From NCBI GenBank assembly GCA_947624655.1, contig CANQLH010000003.1, forward strand, positions 26,719 through 90,718: a stretch of 64,000 bases of DNA, given 5' to 3'. The notes under the pieces are model-generated. The model ran no database searches and was not told where the DNA came from. It saw nothing but the letters and a program-made list of their open reading frames with translations. The stretch comes from an uncultured Clostridia bacterium (GTDB taxonomy: Bacteria; Bacillota; Clostridia; TANB77; CAG-508). Position numbers and translations under genes: made by a program. Shown one piece after another: positions 52,101 to 61,265 of this stretch; the first letter of the stretch is position 1; each line of letters opens with the position of its first letter.

Positions 52101-52392
52101 CTAATTGAATAAATTCGCATGTGTGCCAATTCCAATTAATAGCAAAATTAATTTATCATCAAATTTTTGATATTCCAGCAATATATCATTTTGTATGTGA
52201 CATTCCCAAATTCCGTTTGCTTTTTGGATTTAATAAATGATTTTTGTATTTTTCTGGCAATACTTCATTATTTGATAACATTTCAATTACTTTAATAAAT
52301 TCTTCTTGCTTAAATTTAGGGTTATTTTTTATTCTTAAATACTGTTTTTTGAATGTATTAATAATTTTTATTTGATACTTGCTATTCTTCAT
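52101..52392 (-). CDS. YafQ-type mRNA interferase toxin, joined across one CGG +1 site
   Basis: About 96 residues. RelE-fold toxin that cuts mRNA on the ribosome. The literal frame gives 68 residues ending in a nonsense tail. Skipping the C of CGG at 52213-52215 gives KSKGIWECHIQNDILLEYQ, then LLIGIGTHANLF: the catalytic His-Asp block and C-terminal GTH-LF motif of YafQ. The intact reading also ends exactly at a terminator. Overlaps the antitoxin by 11 bp. Toxin activity therefore depends on the recoding event, since the literal product lacks the catalytic end. Confidence 0.82.
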
Positions 52393-52657
52393 TTAAAGCC
52401 TCCATTAATTCTTCTACACTACTATAATTTGGATATTTTTCTGGATGTTTCATCATCTCTTCGGCTTCTTTTAATGCTTCTTTCATCTCATCATTAAAAT
52501 TATTTACACTAGGATATTTTATATTAAAAGGTAACCCATTGTTAAGTTTAACTTGATGTAAAAATATATTAATTGCTTCGCTTAAAGATATTCCTAAATC
52601 ATTTAAAATTGGTACAACTTCTTTTTTTATATTATCGTTTACCCTTACAGTAGACAT
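52382..52657 (-). CDS. RelB/DinJ-family antitoxin
   Basis: 91 residues. An N-terminal ribbon-helix-helix (STVRVNDNIKKEVVPILNDLGISLSEAINIFL) as in DinJ, which binds operator DNA, and a C-terminal helical region (EMKEALKEAEEMMKHPEKYPNYSSVEEL) that wraps the toxin. First gene of a two-gene operon with the palindromic operator at 52695-52736. No CGG site, so antitoxin synthesis is independent of recoding. Confidence 0.88.
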   Translation of the reverse strand: MSTVRVNDNIKKEVVPILNDLGISLSEAINIFLHQVKLNNGLPFNIKYPSVNNFNDEMKEALKEAEEMMKHPEKYPNYSSVEELMEALNEE

Positions 52658-52694
52658 ACTGTATCACCTCTTTTTCTTTATTTTATTTAATTAT

Positions 52695-52736
52695 ATTATA
52701 TGATGTTTGTATACAATTTGTCAATATCTGTATACA
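52695..52736 (-). promoter_or_regulatory. Promoter and operator of the toxin-antitoxin operon
   Basis: On the minus strand TTGACA, an 18-nt spacer and TATAAT. Two identical palindromes TGTATACA (52708-52715 and 52729-52736) flank the -35 element, spaced 21 bp centre to centre, two helical turns, as expected for ribbon-helix-helix autorepressor sites. Confidence 0.75.
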
Positions 52737-52769
52737 TTTATATTACAAATTTATTACACGCCTTAAGAA

Positions 52770-53740
52770 TTATATAAACCTTTCTCCTTCTACTAGCTTA
52801 TTTCCCCTTAGAAAATCACATATATTCATTCTCTTAGAGTTTTCTCCTTGAACCTCCGTTATCTTTAAGACTCCACCTCTTGCTTTAACAAATAGCCCCT
52901 CTTTATCATTTGTAAGAAGTATTGTTCCATTATCAGTGTTTTCTAACTTTTCTTTACTGAATTTTTCTTTAGCACATTCATAATCTAAAACTTCAACTTT
53001 CCAAAATTTAATCTTCTTGCCATTATACATAACATAAGCTCCAAGTATTGGATTCAATCCATATACTTTACTTTTTATTTTTATGATATCTTCTGAAAAG
53101 TCAATCTTTGCAATTTTTTTATCAATCATAGGTGCTACTGTAAAATTTTCTCCTTGCTTTATTCTAGGAGCAGTATTATCCTCTATTTTATTTACAGTCT
53201 CGACAAGCAGTTTTGCACCGCATTACTGCAAGTCTATCCCAAAGCTCTCCTGTTGTTTCATACTTACCTATTTCAGTTTCTTCTTGTAAAATTATGTCTC
53301 CCTCATCCATTTTCTCATTCATATACATTGTAGTAACTCCAGTAGTTTTATCTCCATTAAGTACAGCCCACTGTATAGGTGCTGCTCCTCTATATTTTGG
53401 AAGTAAAGATGCATGAAGATTTATTGCGCCCATTTTTGGAATATCAAGTATTTCTTTTGGCAATATTTTACCATAGGCTACAACACACATTATATCTGGT
53501 TTTAGTTCTCTTAGCTTATCTGCAAATTCTTTATTTCCTTTTACTTTTCCTGGTTCAAATACTGGTAAATTCTTTTCTAAAGCATACTTTTTTACATCAG
53601 ATTGTTCAAATTTCATTCCTCTTCCTTTTTGAACATCTGGCTTCGTAACAACTCCGCACAATTTCAAAGCCAGCATTATATAGTTCTTCTAAGGATGTCT
53701 TCGCAAAGTCTGGGGTTCCCATAAATACTATCTTTAGCAT
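52770..53740 (-). CDS. fmt: Methionyl-tRNA formyltransferase, joined across two CGG +1 sites
   Basis: Formylates initiator Met-tRNA with 10-formyl-THF. About 322 residues: MLKIVFMGTPDFA, KPDVQKGRG, NLHASLLPKYRGAAPIQWA with the catalytic Asn/His, TTGVTTMYM, and a C-terminal OB domain. CGG at 53654-53656 interrupts EIV-GVVTKPD, the second beta strand, and CGG at 53218-53220 interrupts AVM-GAKLLVETV. Start ATG at 53740 has GGAGG 5 nt upstream. 9 bp downstream of def, the usual def-fmt pair. Confidence 0.92.
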
Positions 53741-53748
53741 AATTCCTC

Positions 53749-54249
53749 CTATTTTTTCTTCTTTTTATCATCAGGTTTCTCTGGTTCTACATATTCCATA
53801 CTACCTGGAATCATTACATCTGTTAAAAGAATTCCGTTTAGATGATCTACTTCATGTGATATTGCCTGAGCTAAAAGACCTGTCCCTGTTACTTTTATCT
53901 TTTTTCCATTTTCATCCAAAGCCTCAACTGTAACCTCATCTGGTCTTATTACCTTTACATATTTATTAGGGAAGCTTAGGCATCCTTCTTCTACTTCTTG
54001 TTTTCCTTTTGTCTTTACAATAACAGGATTTATCAATTTTAAAACTGGTTTTTCGTCATATAAATCTATAACAATGATTTGTTTTAAAATACCAACTTGT
54101 ACAGCCGCAAGTCCTACACCATCATATTTATGCATAGTGTCTATCATATCCTTAATTAATTCTTTTACTTTATCATCAATTACATCTACTTCTTTTGATT
54201 TTTTTCTTAAAATCTCGTCATCTTCTTTTCTTATATTACGAATAGCCAT
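53749..54249 (-). CDS. def: Peptide deformylase
   Basis: Removes the N-formyl group from new proteins. 166 residues with the three motifs: GVGLAAVQVG near residue 45, EEGCLSFPN near 90, and AISHEVDHLNG near 131, containing the metal Cys and two His. A lysine-rich C-terminal tail. Co-transcribed with priA upstream and fmt downstream. No CGG +1 site. Confidence 0.95.
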   Translation of the reverse strand: MAIRNIRKEDDEILRKKSKEVDVIDDKVKELIKDMIDTMHKYDGVGLAAVQVGILKQIIVIDLYDEKPVLKLINPVIVKTKGKQEVEEGCLSFPNKYVKVIRPDEVTVEALDENGKKIKVTGTGLLAQAISHEVDHLNGILLTDVMIPGSMEYVEPEKPDDKKKKK

Positions 54250-54267
54250 TTTATTTACCTTTCCTTT

Positions 54268-56495
54268 TCAATTCATATTATTTGGATTTATATCAATACT
54301 TATTCGAGTATTACTGTTTGTCTTTATAGAGTCTACTGCCCTATTAATTTTGCTTATAACATTATTTCCAATAACACATTTTATTATTATTCTCCATCTA
54401 TATCTGTTTTTTATTTTGTTTATTGGTGCGGGCATTGGAGAATATATAAGCATACTTTTATCATTAAATGATAAAAGATTCTCATAAATTGCATTTATAA
54501 TTTCTCCTACATTTTTTTCTTGTAAATCGCTAACTTCGATTTTTATTATATCGCAAAATGGAGGATATTTCAAGACTTTCCTAAGCATAATTTCTTGATT
54601 ATAGAACTTCAAATAATCTTGCTCTTTGGCACATTCTATTGAGAAATTATCTGGATTATATGTTTGAATTATTACATTACCTTCATTACCTTCTCTTCCT
54701 GCTCTTCCGTGCAACTTGAGTTAAAAGCTGGAAGGTTCTTTCATTACTTCTAAAATCTGACATATACATACTGCTATCTGCCGCAATAACACCAACTAAA
54801 GTTACATTTGGAAAATGGTGGCCTTTAACTACCATTTGTGTTCCAATTAAAATATCTATATTTTCGTCTCTAAATTTATTTAGTATGTCCTCATATGAAT
54901 TCTTTTTACTAACTGTATCTATATCCATTCTTATTGTTTTAGCACTTGGGAATAGCTTATTGATTTCTGCTTCCAATTTTTGAGTTCCAGTTCCAAAATA
55001 CCTTATATTTTTACTCTTACATTCTGGGCACTCAGTAAAATTTGTTCTTTCGTACCCACAATAATGGCATTTAAGCTTATTTTGTCTAATGTGATATGTT
55101 AAGCTCACATTACATTTCTTGCATGTTGCTGTATATCCACAATCTCTACACATTACAAATGTCGAATACCCTCTTCTATTTAGAAACAGTATAGTCTGTT
55201 TTTTATTCTTTAAATTTGTTTCTATCATTTCATGTAGCTTTATACTTAGCATTGATTTATTGCCCATTGCCAGTTCTTTTTTCATATCTATAACATCTAC
55301 ATTTGGAAGTTTCGAATTATTTGCTCTATTATTAAGTGTTATAAGTTCCTTTGTTTTTTGTAATTTATAATATGTATCTATGCTTGGAGTTGCAGAGCCT
55401 AATACAAGTGGTACATTTGCCTTTTTTGCAAGATACAAAGCAATCTCTTTTGCATTATATTTTGGTGTCATATCTGATTTATATGACGTGTCGTGTTCTT
55501 CATCTATTATAATAATTCCTAAATTTTTGACTGGTGCAAATATTGCTGACCTTGCTCCAATTACAATCTTTGCTTCTCCTTTTTCTATTCGTTTCCATTC
55601 ATCATATCTTTCGCCAACAGATAATTTACTATGTAAAAGTGCTATGTTTTCTTCTCCAAAGCGTGCAATAAACCTATCAACCATTTGTGGTGTTAATGAA
55701 ATTTCTGGTACTAGCACTATTGCACTCCTGCCTTTTTTTAATACCTTCCCTATCAATTGCAAATATATTTCTGTCTTTCCGTGAGCCTGTAACACCATGT
55801 ATTAAAAATTCTTTAAATTCATTATCATTAATTGTCCCCTCAACTTTATTTACTGCTTTTTGCTGTTCATTTGTTAACTCTAAATTCTTAGTTGGAGTTA
55901 TATGCTTATTCTTAAATGGATTTCTATTTACTTCTTTTTCAATTATTTCAATATATCCATTTTTTTCTAGAGTTTTGATAACAGCACTACTACTTTCAGC
56001 AAAGGTTATAAGCTCTGACATTAGCACTTCATCATTCTGAATAAGAAAGTTTAATGTTCTTATTTGCTTATCTGATTTAATTTTTTTATTTTCAATATCG
56101 TCTGTTATTTCTTCAGGTTCTTTTAATAAATAGACAAATTTCATAGATTTATCTTTTATTCTATTTTCTATATTTTTAGAAGTTGTACCTGGTGGTAGCA
56201 TAAGTTTTATACATTCTGACACATTGCAAAAATACTTATTAGCCATAAGTTTTGCAAGTTCAATTTTTTCTTCATTTAAGCTTCCTTCTTCGCATTTAAG
56301 TATATCTTTAATCTTATAATCCGATTTATCCTTAATGCCTATAACAAACCCTTCTTGTGCTCTTTTCATCGTTCCAAATGGCACTAAAACTTTGCTTCCA
56401 ATATGAATAGTACCAACAAGCTCTGCTGGTACATTATAATCGAATATTCTGTTCAAATCTTTCGCATTACTGCTTATTATTACTTCTACTACCAT
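54268..56495 (-). CDS. priA: Primosomal helicase PriA, joined across two CGG +1 sites
   Basis: Restarts stalled replication forks. About 741 residues: N-terminal 3'-OH binding domain, helicase Walker A GVTGSGKTEIYLQL near residue 238, DEEHD near 330, a zinc region of eight Cys (CRDCGYTATCKKC, CHYCGYERTNFTECPEC) and motif VI QVAGRAGRE. CGG at 55779-55781 is inside the Walker A motif (GVTGS-GKT), and CGG at 54707-54709 is inside motif VI (QVA-GRAGRE). Both are invariant glycines of catalytic motifs. Weak ribosome site; start by frame. Confidence 0.93.
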
Positions 56496-56575
56496 AGTTA
56501 TTAAAATATATCAAATTTTTATGCCTTTCTCAATATTTTTTTATTATTTTTTATACCTTTCGTTACAGTATAATA

Positions 56576-56746
56576 CTTTTATATTAAAGAATAGCTGAAA
56601 TGATTTATTTGAAAGAGCTGCGTAAGCGATTAACCGAAGCGTAGCGTAGGGCGAATGGAGCAGTCTACATATATATATTTAATTTGTAGACTGCGACACC
56701 AAAGCTCTAAAAATAAATCATTTCAGCTATTCTATTGAAACAACCC
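56576..56746. repeat. Family B inverted-repeat element, copy 2
   Basis: 171 bp, same orientation as 43135-43306 and alike over its length; loop sequences differ while the stems (GCAGTCTACA/TGTAGACTGC, GAGC/GCTC) are kept. The right end stops 1-2 bp short of the lepB stop codon, so the element lies right against lepB and may supply its transcript end. It fills most of the priA-lepB gap. Confidence 0.8.
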
Positions 56747-56747
56747 T

Positions 56748-57396
56748 TTATCTTGTAACTACCTTTCCAAATTTACTAAAAGGCCAAAATCTTATATATA
56801 CTTTACTTTCAATCTTATCTATAGGTATACATCCAAACATTCTGCAATCTTTGCTATCTTCTCTATTATCTCCCATAGCAAATACATATCCTTCTGGTAC
56901 TGTTAAATCATAGAATACTCCACCTCTATTCGTATGAACATCATCATTCAAATAATCCTCGTCTAATACTTCTCCATTTATATACACTTTACCGGTCTTC
57001 AATCAAAATATGCTCTCCTTCAACAGCTATAACCCTTTTTATATAACTTCTTTTAGTTAACTCTAATACATAATAAAGAAACTTAGATAATATATTATCT
57101 GGCTCGTTTGAATAATCAGCAACTGGATTTTCTGCATCAAACTCTAATATTGTATCATTTGCTGGAGCTTCAAATGTTATTATATCTCCTCTTTTTATTT
57201 CTTTATTTGTCGTTATACTCCATCTATCAAGTATTAGCCTTTCTCCATCTAATAAAGTAGGGTACATAGACGTCTCTCTTACAATAGTTGGTGTAAACAC
57301 AAATTGTCTAACCAAAATTGCTACGATTACCGCAATTAGAATGCAAAGTATCCATTCTACAATTTCCTTTATATTTGCTTTTTTCTCTTCATCCAT
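56748..57396 (-). CDS. lepB: Signal peptidase I, joined across one CGG +1 site
   Basis: Cleaves secretory signal peptides outside the membrane. About 215 residues; one N-terminal span (IVEWILCILIAVIVAILV), the catalytic Ser in ETSMYPTL near residue 43, the general-base Lys in YIKRVIAVEGE near 120, and MGDNREDSKDCRMFG near 170. CGG at 56992-56994 interrupts IED-GKVYINGE; literal reading gives CGG TAA and removes the last third, including the conserved MGDNR box. GGAGG lies 8 nt upstream of the ATG. Confidence 0.92.
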
Positions 57397-57411
57397 AATC
57401 TTTCCTCCATT

Positions 57412-60400
57412 CTATTTAAGCCTTTCTATTTCTTTTCCTAAATGTGTTGAATAAATATATATCTTATCTACTTTTCTTTCTAATGATTTTTCTATTGCAT
57501 CTTTATATAATTCTAATTGACTTCTGTATCTTTTCATAAGCTCCGCTTCATCTAAAACTTTATCTGTCTTATAATCTACTAAAATAAGTTTATCATCATA
57601 AGTTATATAATACAAGTCTATTATTCCTTGTACTAATATATTCTCGTCTATATCTTCATCATAGATTTCTCTTGCTTTTATGTTTATATAAAAAGGTCTT
57701 TCCTTTTCAACTTTCTTAGCTCTTTTTAGCATACTCCATATATTAGTTTTAGTAAATTTATATATGTCTTCTACATTTACTGCTTTCTTTTCTTTTTCTG
57801 TTATTATATTCTTAGTCTGTAGCTCATCTAATAACATTTCTATCTTTTCTTTTGTATAGTCAACCTTTTCATCTAATTTTTGTAATACTAGATGCATTAA
57901 TGTACCTTTTTCATTTGGTGCTAAGTCTTTTTCTTCTTTCAAAAATTTTGGTGTTTTATATTCACGTATTTCTTCTTCATTTAAGTTCAATTTCATATTT
58001 TTTATTTTAGTTACTGAACTTTTTGTCATAATGTTATTAGTTACTTTATATTCATATTCCCAATCTAACTTTGATTTAATCTCAGCTTCATCTTCTAATT
58101 TAATTTCTTTTAGTTTTTCTTCTAAATTTACCTCTTTCTTACTTTCTGCTTTAAATACTTTCTTTAGAAGTTCTTGCTTTTTATATATCTTAACTTCTAA
58201 AATGTTTTTTAATAAATCCTTTGATTTTAAATATACAAATTCTAGCCAGTCCAAATAGCTTAGATATTTTTGAATTATATTTCTATTTATTTTGTTATCT
58301 TCTTCAATATCTTTATATGTATTTAGCAATTCTTCTTTTTTATTAATACTTTTTAAGTAGTCTTTTTCGAGTCCTGTTATTATTAGTTTTTCCTTTGCCC
58401 TTGTTAAAGCAACATAAAGTATTCTCATTTCTTCTGAAAGCATTTCATTTTTAGCTTTATACTTTATTGCTTCTCTTGCTAAAGTATTATATTTTATTCC
58501 TTTTTCATAATTTATATATTTTGGCCCAATACCTATATCTTGATGAAGTAATATTGAATTTGTATTTAAGTCTTGTACATTAAATCTTTTACCTGTTCCA
58601 CATAAGAACACAACAGGAAATTCTAGTCCCTTACTTTTATGAATACTCATAATTCTTATTACATCTTCATTTTCTCCTATAAGCTTTGCACCTGACATAT
58701 CTTTGCTACTTAATTTTAATTTATCTATAAAGCTTATAAAATTATATAAGCCTTTAAAGCTTGTCTTTTCGTATTGCTTAGCTTTTTCAAATAATATCTT
58801 TAAATTAGCTGTTCTTAGCATTCCATTCGGCATCAAACTTACATAGTTATAATAGCCCGTATCTAAATATAGTTTCCAAATAAATTCATTTAATGGCATA
58901 TATTCTTGTGCTTTTCTAAAGCCATCAATTTTTTCTAAGAAATCTTTAATTTTTACTTTTAAATCTTCATCCGCTTCCTCAAGTTTTATATAATCACACA
59001 TTGCTTCATAAAAAGTCTTTGCCTTATTTTGGATTCGTATTTGTATTAATTCATTATCAGTAAATCCACCAATCATTGACCTTAATACTGTTACAAGTGC
59101 AATATCATTTATAGGATTGTCTATTATTTTAAGTAGACTCATCATCACTTCTATTTCTATTGAATCTAAATACCCAACAGTTGTATCACAAAATACAGGT
59201 AAATTTAGCTTTGAAATTTCTTGTTCATATATTGGTGCTGAGCTTTGTGGAGAACGAAGAAGTATTGCTATATCTTTATATGTAATCTTTCTATAACTTT
59301 TATCTTTATTACATACTAAATAACCTGTATCTATTAATTCTCTTATTTTTTTTGCTACAAACTTTGCCTCAAGTAAAATATCTTCTACTCTATCTGTTTC
59401 TTCTTCATCATCATCTTCTTCTGTATCTTCCTTATATATGCTTTCTTCATCTTCTTTTAAATCAATTATATGAAGTTCTATACCAAGATTTCCTCCTTCT
59501 GGATAATCTGCCCCAATATTCAAGTACTCATCTTCGCTATAATCAATATCTCCTAGTTCCTTACTCATAATATTGTCAAAAACAATATTAGTTATATCTA
59601 ATACATTTTTTCTACTTCTAAAATTCTTGAATAACTGTATTTTTAGATTTTCTCCATTCTTTAGTTGTTCTTTATCCTTATATGTTTCGTATTTTTCAAT
59701 AAATAGTTCAGGTCTTGCTTGTCTAAATTTATATATACTTTGTTTAACATCTCCTACCATAAAGATATTATTGCCTTTTGAGATTTTATTTAATATATAT
59801 TCTTGAACTAAGTTACTATCCTGATATTCGTCTATTAAAATTTCTTCAAACTTATCTCTATATTTATTTGCAACATTACTATTTTCATTTTCGGTTAATA
59901 TTCTTAGGGCAAAATGTTCTATATCATTAAAGTCCATTATGTTTCTATCTTGCTTAGTCTTTGCAAAATTATTTGAGAATTCTATAACTAAATCTTTTAC
60001 CTTGCTTAATATCCAGTACATATCTTTTATATTGCCACATGCTTCTTTTGAGTTATATAGCATTATATTTTTTTTGATTCCATCTCTTGCTTCTTTAACT
60101 TTTTCTCTTACATTCTTTATTCTCTCTCTTACTTCATCTGGTACTCTCTTATCAACTGGAAACCTATCTGGAGAAAAATTATTTATTCCAATATATACTT
60201 CATCCCATGTAGTTTGATTATATATTTCCTTTATTTTTCTAATATCTTCTGATAAAGTTACTATATATTTTTCTGCATTTTCTTCGTATTTTAACTTTTT
60301 TAGTTCATTTTCTAATTTTAACATTCCGGTCTTCTAGTTCATCTTTTACTTTACTAAATAAAATTTTTCCCCATACAGTTTCTTCAAAACTTCTTTCTTC

Positions 60401-61001
60401 AATATTAAACATTTCTATTTTTTTCTCTAGCCATTCTTCTGGAAATGGAGCACTTTGTATATAATTATATATATCAAGTATTATTTCTCTAAGCTTATCG
60501 TCTCCTCTATATCCTGTATATATATCAATAAGCTTTAAAAACTCTTCATCTTCCTTTTCATATTTCTCCTCGAAAATATCCTCTAGGGTTTCTAGCTTTA
60601 AGATTTCTATTTCTGTTCCTTCTGCTATTTTCAAGTTTGGAGATATTCCGAATTTCAAAGAAGTTATTTTTTACTATATCTAAACAAAATGCATCTATTG
60701 TGCAAATACTTGCTTTAGATACAAGTGTTATTTGTTTTTGCAAATGAGCATTTTTAGAATCTTTTTGAAGTTCCTTATATATCTCATCTAGGATTCTTCC
60801 TCTCATCTCCGATGCTGCGGCTTTTGTAAATGTAACAACTAATATTTTATCTATATCAATTTTTTCATTTATTATTTTATTAATTATTCTTTTTGCAAGT
60901 ACTGCTGTCTTTCCTGAGCCTGCTGCTGCTGAAACTAGTATGTTTTCCCCTTTTTCATTAATTGCAAGAAGTTGCTCCTTTGTCCATTTTACTTCTCCCA
61001 T
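57412..61001 (-). CDS. addA: ATP-dependent helicase/nuclease subunit A, joined across two CGG +1 sites
   Basis: About 1195 residues. UvrD-type helicase with Walker A VSAAAGSGKTAVLAKR near 20, DEYQDSNLVQEYIL, and SIHKSKGLEFPVVFLCG. A C-terminal PD-(D/E)XK nuclease (LVDYKTDKV) follows. Processes double-strand ends for recombination. CGG at 60648-60650 interrupts FFEI-GISPNLKIAEGTE and CGG at 60326-60328 interrupts LED-GMLKLENELKK. AddB is not in the window. The SD GGAGG lies in the arm of a strong hairpin (61014-61047). Confidence 0.92.
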
Positions 61002-61013
61002 AAAAAATTAAAC

Positions 61014-61047
61014 CTCCAAATATGATAACAATATATCATATTTGGAG
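61014..61047 (-). promoter_or_regulatory. Hairpin carrying the addA ribosome-binding site
   Basis: A perfect 14-bp stem CTCCAAATATGATA / TATCATATTTGGAG; on the minus strand it is followed by GTTTAATTTTTT and the addA ATG. The GGAG arm contains most of the addA Shine-Dalgarno GGAGG, so it could act as terminator for the upstream gene and as a brake on addA translation. Confidence 0.65.
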
Positions 61048-61077
61048 AAGTTTTGCTATATAATTTATGAATTTTGT

Positions 61078-61107
61078 ATTCGGAATATGAAAATTCATGT
61101 TACGAAT
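61078..61107 (-). promoter_or_regulatory. Stem-loop just behind the variable-protein gene
   Basis: Imperfect inverted repeat: ATTCG...CGAAT outer arms and ATGAA/TTCAT inner arms around an AA loop, 3 nt after the stop of the pilin-FGE gene. Diversity-generating retroelements often have such a hairpin right after the variable repeat; here it is only a candidate. Confidence 0.4.
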
Positions 61108-61109
61108 TT

Positions 61110-61265
61110 TTATTTGACGTACAATACAACGCGGAATCCGATGTCTACGTTTTTACCGCCCAAAGGAGTCGCGCCCTGACGGAAGCAGGTTGGAACATAA
61201 ACACTATTAGCACTTAGATCACCACCGCGAATAACAACGAACGTTTCTCCGGTATCATTATGTTC
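61110..61265 (-). other. Candidate DGR variable repeat (3' end of the pilin-FGE gene)
   Basis: About 155 bp from the VIRGG codons to the stop. Composition is near 50 percent GC by eye, against roughly 30 percent nearby, and codon choice differs sharply (CGC and CGT for Arg instead of AGA). It encodes the ligand-binding edge of the lectin fold. Boundaries are approximate. Confirmation needs a matching template repeat elsewhere in the genome. Confidence 0.45.

Noticed and set aside
1..61001. Sequencing or assembly error as the cause of all CGG breaks
   Set aside because: Errors at a sequence motif would not respect codon phase and coding strand. All 40 sites are in the glycine phase on the coding strand, and dozens of out-of-phase CGGs are unaffected. 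It is still the first thing to test on raw reads.
1..61001. Mass pseudogenisation of 22 genes
   Set aside because: The reading frames on both sides of each site are intact and conserved, ribosome sites and gene spacing are kept, and several genes are normally essential. No other decay (stops, deletions) is seen in them.
1..61001. CGG reassigned to another amino acid as a plain triplet
   Set aside because: A triplet reassignment does not need a frame change. Here the conserved sequence always resumes in the +1 frame.
1..61001. Classical programmed +1 frameshift by P-site slippage (prfB or Ty type)
   Set aside because: The codon before CGG is not constant, and most would not re-pair after shifting onto NNC. 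No internal SD, stop codon or common stimulator accompanies the sites.
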